A stretch of 64,000 bases of DNA from Burkholderiales bacterium (GTDB lineage: Bacteria; Pseudomonadota; Gammaproteobacteria; Burkholderiales; Burkholderiaceae_C), in the NCBI GenBank assembly GCA_016213265.1, contig JACRBA010000207.1:1-64000 (forward strand), given 5' to 3'. The notes beneath the pieces are model-generated. The model searched no databases, had not been told where the DNA came from, and saw nothing but the letters and a program-made list of their open reading frames with translations. The first letter of the stretch is position 1. Each line of letters begins with the position of its first letter. Positions 1-8,870 of this stretch are shown piece by piece. Both the position numbers and the translations under genes were made by a program.

Positions 1-854
1 GGGCAGAGCGCTTCGGCGGCCAGGTGCTGGACACGCTGGCGATCGAGAACTACGTGTCCATCCAGGAAACGGAAGGCCCCAAGTTCGCCGCCGCGCTGGA
101 GCAGCACGTGCGCACCTACGACGTCGAGATCATGAACAACCAGCGCGCCGAGAAGATCATTCCCGCGGCGCAGCCCGGCGGCCTGGTGGGCGTGCAGCTG
201 GCCAACGGCGCGGTGCTGCAGGGCCGCTCGGTGATCCTGTCCACCGGCGCGCGCTGGCGCAACGTGAACGTGCCCGGCGAGCAGGAATACAAGAACAAGG
301 GCGTGGCCTACTGCCCGCACTGCGACGGCCCGCTGTTCAAAGGCAAGCGCACGGCGGTGATCGGCGGCGGCAACTCGGGCGTGGAGGCCGCCATCGACCT
401 GGCCGGCATCGTCGAGCACGTGACGCTGGTGGAGTTCGCCGACCAGCTCAAGGCCGACGCCGTGCTGGTGAAGAAGCTCAAGTCGCTGCCCAACGTGACG
501 GTGCACGTGAACGCGCAGACCACCGAGATCACCGGCGACGGCCAGAAGGTGAACGGGTTGACGTTCAAGGACCGCGTGAGCGGCCAGACGCAGCATGTGC
601 CGCTGGAAGGCGTGTTCGTGCAGATCGGCCTGGTGCCCAACACCGAATGGCTCAAGGGCACGCTCGAGCTGTCGCGCTTCGGCGAGATCGAGGTCGACGC
701 CAAGGGTGCCACCAGTGTGCCCGGCGTCTACGCCGCGGGCGACGCGACCACGGTGCCGTTCAAGCAGATCATCATCGCCGCGGGCGATGGCGCGAAGGCG
801 GCGCTGGGCGCCTTCGACTACCTGATCCGGCACAGCACGGCCCCCGCGGCCTGA
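1..854 (+). CDS. ahpF: Alkyl hydroperoxide reductase subunit F, C-terminal part (5' end outside window)
   Basis: The reading frame is already open at base 3, so the first half of the gene lies before the window; 283 residues are visible. AhpF is the FAD-dependent NADH dehydrogenase that re-reduces peroxiredoxin AhpC. Visible are the redox-active CPHC (codons at 312-323), the NAD(P)-binding Rossmann motif [10 protein letters not shown] just after it, and the C-terminal FAD signature [18 protein letters not shown]. The whole stretch aligns closely with the known AhpF family from [10 protein letters not shown] onward, including NVPGEQEY and DRVSG. The N-terminal glredoxin-like domain that separates AhpF from plain thioredoxin reductase is not visible, but the family-specific sequence makes AhpF much the better call. 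ahpC would be expected upstream. Confidence 0.95.
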   Translation, partial: AERFGGQVLDTLAIENYVSIQETEGPKFAAALEQHVRTYDVEIMNNQRAEKIIPAAQPGGLVGVQLANGAVLQGRSVILSTGARWRNVNVPGEQEYKNKGVAYCPHCDGPLFKGKRTAVIGGGNSGVEAAIDLAGIVEHVTLVEFADQLKADAVLVKKLKSLPNVTVHVNAQTTEITGDGQKVNGLTFKDRVSGQTQHVPLEGVFVQIGLVPNTEWLKGTLELSRFGEIEVDAKGATSVPGVYAAGDATTVPFKQIIIAAGDGAKAALGAFDYLIRHSTAPAA

Positions 855-1041
855 GGCGGCTAGGGGGGTTGGCCCCCGCGAACGCAGGGGCGCTCCCCCT
901 GCCAGGCGCAGGGTGCTGCACGACGGGCTGGGTTCGAACAATGGCGTCACCGGGGGCCACACAGACCGCCGGGTGACGCCGCGCCGCCTTCAGAGGGCGA
1001 TGGCGTCGATCATTTCACCTGCCATATCCCCAGGAGGCAAC

Positions 1042-1545
1042 ATGTCCCGTTCCATCCAGCTCGCGCTCGCCGCCGCTGCGGCCGCCATCGCCCTCGGCGC
1101 CCAGGCCGCCGGCGAGCCCCCGGGCGTCAAGTCCCAGGCCAAGCAAGGCACCGAGGCGATCAGCACCGCGCACAAGCTGCTGAAGACCTACTTCGACACC
1201 GACAGTGCGGGTGTCGCCCTCGCGGCCGGCTTCAACCCGGTGGGCACCACGCTGACGCTGAACTGCACGAACACCGCCGGCTGCACCATCGCGGGCGACT
1301 TCAACGCGCAGATCGCGGCCATCGGCAGCGAGAACGCGGCCGCCATCTGCATGATGGTGGACGGCGGCTACGTGAACTGCCCCTACAACGCCATCGTGCG
1401 CGCGGGGGGTGGCTTCCAGGTCATGAACTACCAGACCTTCACCAGCGTGGCCTACGGCTCGCATACGGTGGAGATGCACGTCTACACGAACAACCCCACC
1501 ACGCTGTACCGCTGGAACAAGGAGATCAAGCTCTACAAGCCCTGA
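1042..1545 (+). CDS. Small secreted protein of unknown function
   Basis: This encodes 167 residues. The start is the ATG at 1042 because an AGGAGG-like site (1032-1037) sits just upstream; the frame is open further back but without such a site. An N-terminal signal peptide (SRSIQLALAAAAAAIALGAQAA) predicts export. The mature part has two spaced cysteine pairs (CTNTAGC and CMMVDGGYVNC), which suggests periplasmic disulfides, and an aromatic, polar C-terminus typical of a small beta-rich domain. I do not recognise the family. It stands alone between ahpF and a convergent peptidase gene. Existence is well supported by the signal peptide and ribosome site; function is unknown. Confidence 0.75.
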   Translation: MSRSIQLALAAAAAAIALGAQAAGEPPGVKSQAKQGTEAISTAHKLLKTYFDTDSAGVALAAGFNPVGTTLTLNCTNTAGCTIAGDFNAQIAAIGSENAAAICMMVDGGYVNCPYNAIVRAGGGFQVMNYQTFTSVAYGSHTVEMHVYTNNPTTLYRWNKEIKLYKP

Positions 1546-1546
1546 G

Positions 1547-1583
1547 AAAAGGGGGGCGGGCGCGCGTTGCGCGCGGCCCGCCC
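1547..1583 (-). terminator. Hairpin between convergent genes, oriented for the M13 peptidase gene
   Basis: A GC-rich stem (GGGCGGGC plus GCGCG against its complement, one bulge, TT loop) lies between two convergent stops. Read leftward it is followed by CCCTTTTCTC, a short U-tract, so it best fits termination of the leftward peptidase transcript. Confidence 0.55.
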
Positions 1584-1591
1584 TCTGAAGG

Positions 1592-3619
1592 TCACCAGAT
1601 CCGGATGCGCTCTTGGGCCGGCTTGTACATCTTGTCGCCGGGCTTGGTCTCGAAGGCCTGGTGGAAGCCGTCGTGGTTCACCGCGGCGCCGTTGGCGCGG
1701 AATTCCGGCGGCGAGTGCGGGTCCATGGTCAGCAGCTGCAGCGCGCGCTCCTCGCGCACCTTCTCGCGCCAGGCCTGCGACCAGCCCAGGAAGAAGCGCT
1801 GTTCGCCCGTGAAGCCGTCGATCACCGGGGCGGGCTTGCCGCCCAGCGAACGCACGTAGGCCTTGTGGGCGATCTGCAGGCCGGACAGGTCGGCGATGTT
1901 CTCGCCCAGCGTCAGCTTGCCGTTGAGCTTCTTGCCCGGGATGGGCTCGTAGGCCTCGTACTGGGCCACCAGCTTGGCGCCCACCGCCTCGAAGGCCTTG
2001 CGGTCGTCGTCGGTCCACCAGTTGCGCAGCACGCCGTCGCCGTCGAACTGCGCGCCGGAATCATCGAAGCCGTGGCTGATCTCGTGGCCGATCACGGCGC
2101 CGATGGCACCGTAGTTCACCGCGTCGTCGGCCTGCATGTCGAAGAACGGCGGCTGCAGGATGGCGGCCGGGAACACGATCTCGTTGAGCGTCGGGTTGTA
2201 GTAGGCGTTCACGGTCTGCGGCGTCATGCCCCACTCGGCGCGATCGACCGGCTTGCCCACCTTGGCCGCCACGCGCTGCCACTCGAAGCGGCCCGAGCGC
2301 TGGGCGTTGCCCAGGGCGTCACCCGCGCGCACTTCCAGCTTGCTGTAGTCGCGCCAGGTGTCGGGGTAGCCGATCTTGGTCATGTACTTGGCCAGCTTGT
2401 CCTGCGCCTGCGCCTTGGTGGCGGGCGTCATCCAGCTCAGGCCGTCGATCGACTCCTTGTAGGCCGCCAGCAGGTTGCCCACCAGCGTCTGCATGCGGGC
2501 CTTGGCCTCGGGCGGGAAGTGCTTGGCCACGTAGAGCTGGCCCACGGCCTCGCCCAGCGAGCCGTTGACTTCGGTGATGGCTTGCTGCCAGCGCGGCTTG
2601 GGCTCCTTGGCGCCGGTGAGCGCGGTGCCGCGGAACGCGAAGCGCGCATCGCGGAACTCCTTGGGCAGCAGGTTGGCCGCAGCGTCCAGGCTGCGCAGCT
2701 TGAAGTACACCTTCCAGTCGGCGAGCGGCAGTTCGGCGAACAGCTTGGCGATGCCCGTCACGGCGCTGGGCTGCGACACCGACAGGCGCTCCACGCTGCC
2801 CAGCTGCGCTGCCTTCAGGTAGGTGGCCCAGTCGATGCCCGGGGCGGCCTTGGCCAGCTCGGCCACCGTCATCGGGTTGTAGATCTTCACCGGATTGCGG
2901 TTGTCCACCTTGTCCCAGTGCACCTCGGCGATGCGCTGCTCGATGGCCATCACCGTCTTGGCGGCCGCGGCGGGGTCCTTCATGCCCGACAGGCGCGCCA
3001 GCGTGGTGAGGTAGCTCTCGTAGGCCGCGCGGGCCTTGGCCAGGCGCTCGTCGTCCTGCTTGAGGTAGTAGTCGCGGTCGGGCAGGCCCAGGCCGCCTTG
3101 CCACGTGAGCGCCTGGTTCACCGTGGGGTTCTTGAAATCGGCCATCACCCACAGCAGCACCGGCGCCTCGATCATGCCCTGCATGCTGCCCATCCACTGG
3201 GCCAGGTCCTTCGGCGTGCGGATGGCGTCGATGGCGGCCAGGTGCGGCTGCACCGGCTTGAGGCCCAGCTTGTCGATGGTGGCCGTGTCCACGAACGAGC
3301 CGTAGAAGGCGCCGACCTTCTGCTCCACGCTGCCGGCGGCGGGCTTCTGGCGTGCCAGGCCCTCGACGATGTCGCGCACGCGCTGGTCGGACAGGTCGCG
3401 CAGCTGGATGAACGTGCCGTATTCCGGCTTGTCGGCCGGGATCTCGGTGGCCTTGAGCCAGCCCCCATTGGCGGCATGGAACAGGTCGTCCTGCACACGC
3501 ACGGCGGGGTCGAAGCCGGGCCGGTCGAGGCCGGAGGCGAGCGGGGCGGCACCGGCGGCCATCGTGGCCGTGGCCAGGTGGACGAGGACGGCCAGGGTCG
3601 ACAGTCTGAGGGTTTTCAT
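1592..3619 (-). CDS. M13 family (neprilysin/PepO-like) zinc metallopeptidase
   Basis: This encodes 675 residues, the usual length for bacterial M13 peptidases, which cleave small peptides in the periplasm or cell surface. The start at 3619 gives MKTLRLSTLAVLVHLATATMAAG, a clear signal peptide, with GGAG just upstream; longer in-frame starts lack these. Key family motifs are present in the last third: NAYYNPTLNEIVFPA, the zinc site HEISH in VIGHEISHGFDD, and the downstream glutamate ligand in GENIADLSG. The C-terminus ends in an Arg-Ile-Trp, matching the family's terminal Trp. It is monocistronic, with the cyanophycin operon ending 214 bp upstream behind a terminator. Confidence in the family is very high; the natural substrate is unknown. 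Confidence 0.95.
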   Translation of the reverse strand: MKTLRLSTLAVLVHLATATMAAGAAPLASGLDRPGFDPAVRVQDDLFHAANGGWLKATEIPADKPEYGTFIQLRDLSDQRVRDIVEGLARQKPAAGSVEQKVGAFYGSFVDTATIDKLGLKPVQPHLAAIDAIRTPKDLAQWMGSMQGMIEAPVLLWVMADFKNPTVNQALTWQGGLGLPDRDYYLKQDDERLAKARAAYESYLTTLARLSGMKDPAAAAKTVMAIEQRIAEVHWDKVDNRNPVKIYNPMTVAELAKAAPGIDWATYLKAAQLGSVERLSVSQPSAVTGIAKLFAELPLADWKVYFKLRSLDAAANLLPKEFRDARFAFRGTALTGAKEPKPRWQQAITEVNGSLGEAVGQLYVAKHFPPEAKARMQTLVGNLLAAYKESIDGLSWMTPATKAQAQDKLAKYMTKIGYPDTWRDYSKLEVRAGDALGNAQRSGRFEWQRVAAKVGKPVDRAEWGMTPQTVNAYYNPTLNEIVFPAAILQPPFFDMQADDAVNYGAIGAVIGHEISHGFDDSGAQFDGDGVLRNWWTDDDRKAFEAVGAKLVAQYEAYEPIPGKKLNGKLTLGENIADLSGLQIAHKAYVRSLGGKPAPVIDGFTGEQRFFLGWSQAWREKVREERALQLLTMDPHSPPEFRANGAAVNHDGFHQAFETKPGDKMYKPAQERIRIW

Positions 3620-3802
3620 GGGCTCCAAGCGCTTTCCATCAAGCAAATGGCGCCGCGGTGGCGGCGCCAGGGCTGGGGTGGCCGCGCAGGCCGGTCGGCC
3701 GCACGCGTGCTCGCACGAGGATAGCCGGCACCCCGGGGCAGCGGGGCGGGCCATGCGACGAACCGCCCGATCGGCGCGACCGAGCGGCGGATTGCCGGCA
3801 CC

Positions 3803-3821
3803 AAACCCGGCCAGGGCCGGG
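3803..3821 (-). terminator. Terminator after the cyanophycin synthetase operon
   Basis: Read leftward, CCCGGC-CCTG-GCCGGG followed by TTTGG lies 13 bases after the cphA stop. The stem is perfect but the T-run is short. The remaining bases to 3619 show no gene. Confidence 0.55.
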
Positions 3822-3833
3822 CTGGGTGGGTGC

Positions 3834-6413
3834 TCAGGCCGTGGCCGGCTCGGCCACGCGCTGCGCCAGATGGGCCAGGGCTTCTTCCACCTGGTCCACG
3901 AGGATCAGGCACAGGTCGCCGGGCTGCAGGCGCGACAGGGCGGTGTCGATGGCGACGAACTCGCCGGTGATCTCGTCCACGTGGCGCGTGCGGGCGGCGC
4001 CGGACAGGCCTTCGCGCAGCAGCGCGATCACCTCGCCGTCGGCCCGGCCGCGCTGGCAGGCGTCCTGGTACAGGATCACCTCATCGAACGCGGCCCCCAG
4101 GATCTGGGTCTGCTCACGGATGTCCTCGTCGCGCCGGTCGCCCGCGCCGGAGATGACCACCGAGCGGCGCCTGGCCGGCATGCCCTCAATGGCGGCCACC
4201 AGGGCGCGCATCGCATCGGGGTTGTGGCCGTAGTCGGCGATGAGCGTCGCGCCCCGGTAGTCCATGACGTTGAAGCGGCCCGGGGCGTTGTCGGCGTCGT
4301 TCACGAAGCTGGCCAGACCGGAGCGGATGGCGTCCCAGCTCAGGCCCACGCCCCAGCCGGCGGCGACCGCTGCCATGGCGTTCTCCACCTGGAAGCCAAT
4401 GCTGCCGCCGCGGGTGAGCGGGATGTCGCGCAGGGCCACGAACTCACGCCAGTTGCCCTCGGCGGCGACGATCTGGTCGCCCTCGACGAACACGCTGCGC
4501 TGGCCCTGGGCGCGGTGCGTGGCCAGCACCGGGTGGTGGCGGTCGTGGGCGAAGTAGATGATGCCGCCCGGGCAGGTGGGCGCCATGCTCACGCAGTGCG
4601 GGTCGGCGGCGTTGAGCACGGCGTAGCCGGTGGGCGCCACGTTCTGCACGATCACGCGCTTGACGGCCGCCAGCTCCTCCACGGTGGTGATGAAGTTCAG
4701 GCCCAGGTGGTCGCCCGCGCCGATGTTGGTCACCACCGCCACCTGGCACCGGTCGAAGCCCAGGCCCTCGCGCAGGATGCCGCCGCGCGCGGTCTCGAAC
4801 ACCGCGGCGTCCACCTCGGGGTTCATCAGCACGTTGCGCGCGCTGCGCGGGCCCGAGCAGTCGCCCGAGTCGATCTGCCGGCCGTTCACATGCACGCCGT
4901 CGGTGTTGGTCATGCCCACGCGCAGGCCGGTGGAGGCGAACAGGTGCGCCACGAGCCGTGCGGTGGTGGTCTTGCCGTTGGTGCCAGTGACGGCCACCAC
5001 CGGGATGCGGCCGTCGTCGCCCGCGGCGTACAGGTGGTTGATGATCGCCTCGCCCACCGCCCGGCCCTTGCCGTAGGACGGCGACAGGTGCATGCGCAGC
5101 CCCGGCGCGGCGTTCACTTCGACGATGCCGCCGTGCTGCTCCTCCAGCGGGCGCAGCACCGACTCGCACACCACGTCCACGCCGCAGATGTCCAGGCCCA
5201 CCATGCGCGCCGCGGCCACGGCGCGCGCGGCGACCTCCGGGTGCACGTCGTCGGTCACGTCGGTGGCGGTGCCGCCGGTGGACAGGTTGGCGTTGTTGCG
5301 CAGGATGACGCGCTGGCCCTTCTCGGGCACCGACTCGGGCGTCAGGCCCTGCATGGCCAGCCGGGCCACGGCGATGTCGTCGAAGCGGATCTTGGTGAGC
5401 GAGGTGGCATGGCCGTCGCCGCGCTTGGGGTCGGCATTCACCTGCTCGACCAGCTGGCGCACCGTGTGCACGCCGTCGCCGCTGACCTGCGGGGGGTCGC
5501 GCCGCGCGGCGGCGATGAGCTTGTGGCCGACGACCAGCATGCGGAAGTCGCAGCCGGGCAGGAACTTCTCCACCATCGGCGTGCCGATCTCGGCGGCCGC
5601 CTCGTAGGCCAGCGCCATGCCGGCGGCGTCGGTGATGTTCACCGTCACGCCCTTGCCCTGGTTGCCGTCCTGCGGCTTGCACACCACCGGCCAGCCGATT
5701 TCCTCGGCGGCGGCCACCGCGTCCTCCACGCTGCTGACCGGCCGGCCCAGCGGCACGGGCACGCCGGCCGCACGCAGCAGGGTCTTGCACAGGTCCTTGT
5801 CCTGCGCGATGGATTCGGACACGGCGCTGGTGGAATCGACCTCGGCGGCCCAGATGCGCCGCTGGCGCGAGCCCCAGCCGAACTGCACCAGGCTGCCGCT
5901 GGTCAGGCGGCGGTAGGGGATGCCGCGCGCCACGGCGGCGTTCACGATGGAGCCGGTGGAGGGGCCCAGGCGGATGTCCTCGTCCAGCTCGCGCAGCGCC
6001 TTCACCGTGGCGTCGCCATCGAACACCGGGCCGTTCTCGCCCAGGGCACAGCGGATCAGGGCCTCGGCGGCCTCCAGCGCCTGGCGGCCGACCTTTTCCT
6101 CGCTGTACTCGACCACCACCTGGTACACGCCCCGCTCGGGCGTGGCCGAGGTGCGGCTGAAGGTGACGGGGCAGCCGGCATGCGTCTGCAGCGCCAGCGT
6201 GGCCGCCTCCAGCACGTGCGCCAGGGACGATTCCTCGGCCCGCGCCCGCAGTGAGCCGAGGCCCGGGAAGAGGGCGCGCAGCCGGGCTTCGAAGCCGGGC
6301 AGCTGGGCGAGGGCGTCACATTCCTGCTCGGTGCAGGTGACGACGGCCTCGACGGCGGTGTGGCGGCTCCACAGGTTGGGGCCACGCAGGGCGCGGATGC
6401 GGGAGATGTCCAT
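3834..6413 (-). CDS. cphA: Cyanophycin synthetase (CphA1 type)
   Basis: This encodes 859 residues. It polymerises L-Asp and L-Arg into the storage polymer cyanophycin using ATP. Domain order matches the family: an N-terminal region (about 1-160), an ATP-grasp domain (about 200-465) with KPQDGNQGKGVTV that adds one amino acid, and a Mur-ligase-like domain (about 470-859) with an intact P-loop GTNGKTTT (about 477-484) that adds the other. It lies 59 bp downstream of a second synthetase gene on the same strand, so the two are probably co-transcribed. No cyanophycinase or isoaspartyl dipeptidase gene is in the window, so degradation must be encoded elsewhere. Confidence 0.95.
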   Translation of the reverse strand: MDISRIRALRGPNLWSRHTAVEAVVTCTEQECDALAQLPGFEARLRALFPGLGSLRARAEESSLAHVLEAATLALQTHAGCPVTFSRTSATPERGVYQVVVEYSEEKVGRQALEAAEALIRCALGENGPVFDGDATVKALRELDEDIRLGPSTGSIVNAAVARGIPYRRLTSGSLVQFGWGSRQRRIWAAEVDSTSAVSESIAQDKDLCKTLLRAAGVPVPLGRPVSSVEDAVAAAEEIGWPVVCKPQDGNQGKGVTVNITDAAGMALAYEAAAEIGTPMVEKFLPGCDFRMLVVGHKLIAAARRDPPQVSGDGVHTVRQLVEQVNADPKRGDGHATSLTKIRFDDIAVARLAMQGLTPESVPEKGQRVILRNNANLSTGGTATDVTDDVHPEVAARAVAAARMVGLDICGVDVVCESVLRPLEEQHGGIVEVNAAPGLRMHLSPSYGKGRAVGEAIINHLYAAGDDGRIPVVAVTGTNGKTTTARLVAHLFASTGLRVGMTNTDGVHVNGRQIDSGDCSGPRSARNVLMNPEVDAAVFETARGGILREGLGFDRCQVAVVTNIGAGDHLGLNFITTVEELAAVKRVIVQNVAPTGYAVLNAADPHCVSMAPTCPGGIIYFAHDRHHPVLATHRAQGQRSVFVEGDQIVAAEGNWREFVALRDIPLTRGGSIGFQVENAMAAVAAGWGVGLSWDAIRSGLASFVNDADNAPGRFNVMDYRGATLIADYGHNPDAMRALVAAIEGMPARRRSVVISGAGDRRDEDIREQTQILGAAFDEVILYQDACQRGRADGEVIALLREGLSGAARTRHVDEITGEFVAIDTALSRLQPGDLCLILVDQVEEALAHLAQRVAEPATA

Positions 6414-6472
6414 GGATGGGCGGCGGCGGACGGGAAGGGAAGGCGGAAGGACGATTCAGGGGCCGGGCGACA

Positions 6473-8698
6473 TCAGCCCGCCAGGCGGGGCGGCTCGAAG
6501 GTCTCGATGCCGGCCGCGATGAGCTCGGGCGAGATGCCGTGCGCCCAGGCCGCGGCCACGGCGGCCAGCAGGGCCTGTGACATGGCGGCCACCTGGGCCG
6601 GCTCGGTGATGTCGTGCCGGCGCAGTGCGGCGTGCAGGTCCGGCCCCGGGTGCTCGCTGGCGCCCGTGAGCAGCAGCACGCGGCCCGCGCGCAGCACGGC
6701 GGCCCGGCCACCCTCCTGGCAGTGGTCGCGCAGCACCGGCGGGTCGCCCTCGGGGCCTTCGGCGGCGTAGAGCACGACCTCGCCGTCGCACAGCTCGGCG
6801 AGTTCCGCCACGCGCGCGTCCATGGCGTTGAGCACGCCCACGCCGTCGGCGAGCACCACGTCGATCTGCGTGCGCAGCACCTTGTACAGCTGGTCGGCCT
6901 CGGTCACGTCGTGCCGCTCCAGGCCCTGGGCGCCGTCGAAGTCGGTCACCACGCCCACGTGGCAGCGGTCGTAGGGCAGGCCCTCGTCGAGGATCAGCGC
7001 AGGCCCGTTCTCGAACACGGCGGCCTGGGCGTCGCGGTTCATCAGCAGACGGTGGCCGGCTTCCCAGTAAGCGCTGCTGCGGGCCATGTCGGCGCGCTCG
7101 ATGCGGCGCTGCCCCACGAACAGGCCGTCGCGGCAGGCCAGGGCGGTGTGCTTGCCCGACAGGTGCATCAGCCAGGCGATGGCGCGCGCCACGACATGGG
7201 TGTCGCGCGTGCCGGCCACGCCCACGATGGGGATGCGGCCGGGGTGCGGGTCGTGCTCTTCGCTGGGGAACAGCTGCTCGACGATGGCCTGGCCCACGGG
7301 CCGCGGCTTGCCCACGGCGGGCTTCAGGTGCATCAACAGGCCGGGGCCGGCGTTGACCTCGACCACGGCGCCCCCCTGGGCCTGCAGCGGCCGCGAGATG
7401 TCCTCGGCCACCACGTCCACGCCGGCGATGTCCAGGCCCACCACCTTGGCGGCCAGGGCGACGCTGTGTGCCACCTCGGGGTGCACCTCGTCCGTGCAGT
7501 CGATGGCCACGTTGCCGTTGCGCTGCACCAGCACCCGGTGCCCCGCTGGCGGCACGCTGTCGGGCGGGAAGCCCTGGCGCTGCAGGTCGAGCAGGATCAC
7601 CGGGTCCTCGCTCACGTCCAGGCGGTTGAGTGGGTGGTCTTCGGTGGTGCCGCGGCGCGGGTCGGTGTTGATCTGCAGGTCGATCAGCTGCACCACGGTG
7701 TGCTGGCCGTCGCCGGTGATCCACGCCGATTCGCCGCGCGCCGCGGCGACGAGCTTGCCGCCCACCACAAGCAGCCGGTGTTCCCCGCCGGGGATGCAGC
7801 GCTCCACCATCACCTCGCTGCCTTCCTCGGCCGCCAGGCGGTAGGCGGCCTCGATGTCCGCCTGCTTCGTCAGGTCGAGCGTGACGCCGCGGCCGTGGTT
7901 GCCGTCGGTGGGCTTGATGGCCACCGCGCCGCCCATGTCCTGCGCCGCGGCCCAGGCGGCCTCGGCGCTGTCGACCACCTCGCCTTCGGGCACCGGCACG
8001 CCGCAGCTCTGCAGCAGCGACTTGGTCAGGTCCTTGTCGCAGGCGATGGTCTCGGCGATGGCGCCGGTGAGGTCGGTCTCGGCGGTCCAGATGCGGCGCT
8101 GCTTGGCGCCGTAGCCCAGCTGCACCAGGTTGCCGTCGTTCAGCCGGATGTGCGGGATGCGCCGGTCGGTGGCGGCCGCCACGATGCAGGCGGTGGAGGG
8201 GCCGAGGTAGCAGTCGTCGATGGCCTCGCGCACCTTGGCCACCGCCGCCGCCACGTCGAAGGGCTGGTCGTTGATGGCCGCCATCAGCAGGGCGTGGCCC
8301 TCGGCCAGCGCCACCCGGCCCACCTGCTCGTTGCGCGCGCGGAACACCATGCGGTACACGCCAGGCTGGCGGGTGCTGCGCGTCTGGCCGAAGCCGGTGG
8401 GCATGCCGCCCAGGTTGAGCAGCTCGATGACGCAGTGCTCCAGGATGTGGCCGGCCCAGGTGCCCTCGCGCAGGCGCTGCAGGAAGCCGCCGCGCTCGCC
8501 CACGCCGCAGTGGTGCTCGGCCAGCGCCGGCAGCAGCGCCAGCAGGCGGTCGGTGAAGCCGGGCAGCTTGTCGGAGGGGTAGTCCTCCAGTTCGCCCAGA
8601 TCGAGCCAGACCTCGAGCACCGGGCGGTAGGTCCAGATGTTGGGGCCGCGCAGGTAGGTGATGCGCTGCAGCGTGATGTCGTTCTTCCGGTCGGTCAT
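6473..8698 (-). CDS. Second cyanophycin synthetase-like protein with degenerate Mur-ligase P-loop
   Basis: This encodes 741 residues, about 118 shorter than its neighbour. The ATP-grasp half is well kept (KPTDGNHGRGVTLDL, EVNAGPGLLMHLKPAVGKPR). In the Mur-ligase half the sequence aligned with GTNGKTTT reads GTRDTHVV (about 497-504), so the P-loop lysine and Thr pair are gone and ATP binding there is unlikely. Cyanobacterial CphA2 enzymes have lost the same site and re-polymerise beta-Asp-Arg dipeptides, so a recycling role or a partner role with CphA1 is inferred. It is the first gene of the leftward operon, divergent from the ABC transporter gene at 8871. Confidence 0.88.
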   Translation of the reverse strand: MTDRKNDITLQRITYLRGPNIWTYRPVLEVWLDLGELEDYPSDKLPGFTDRLLALLPALAEHHCGVGERGGFLQRLREGTWAGHILEHCVIELLNLGGMPTGFGQTRSTRQPGVYRMVFRARNEQVGRVALAEGHALLMAAINDQPFDVAAAVAKVREAIDDCYLGPSTACIVAAATDRRIPHIRLNDGNLVQLGYGAKQRRIWTAETDLTGAIAETIACDKDLTKSLLQSCGVPVPEGEVVDSAEAAWAAAQDMGGAVAIKPTDGNHGRGVTLDLTKQADIEAAYRLAAEEGSEVMVERCIPGGEHRLLVVGGKLVAAARGESAWITGDGQHTVVQLIDLQINTDPRRGTTEDHPLNRLDVSEDPVILLDLQRQGFPPDSVPPAGHRVLVQRNGNVAIDCTDEVHPEVAHSVALAAKVVGLDIAGVDVVAEDISRPLQAQGGAVVEVNAGPGLLMHLKPAVGKPRPVGQAIVEQLFPSEEHDPHPGRIPIVGVAGTRDTHVVARAIAWLMHLSGKHTALACRDGLFVGQRRIERADMARSSAYWEAGHRLLMNRDAQAAVFENGPALILDEGLPYDRCHVGVVTDFDGAQGLERHDVTEADQLYKVLRTQIDVVLADGVGVLNAMDARVAELAELCDGEVVLYAAEGPEGDPPVLRDHCQEGGRAAVLRAGRVLLLTGASEHPGPDLHAALRRHDITEPAQVAAMSQALLAAVAAAWAHGISPELIAAGIETFEPPRLAG

Positions 8699-8870
8699 GG
8701 AGCGGATGGCAAGTGGACGGCGGCGGACGGCGGCGGGACGGCCGGGCGCCCGGGCGGCTTCAGGGCCTGTGCGAGGCTAGGATTGTGCGCCGTGTCAGGG
8801 CAGGCGGTCTGCCTGGCCGCGGGCTGCAGGCGTCCATGGCCGGCGCCATCTGGGAAAATCGCTGATTCCG

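Noticed and set aside
1613-3724. A 703-codon open frame on the plus strand
   Set aside because: It is antisense to the M13 peptidase, whose zinc motif and signal peptide are clear.
3369-6254. A 961-codon open frame on the plus strand
   Set aside because: It is antisense to cphA and part of the M13 gene, with low-complexity translation.
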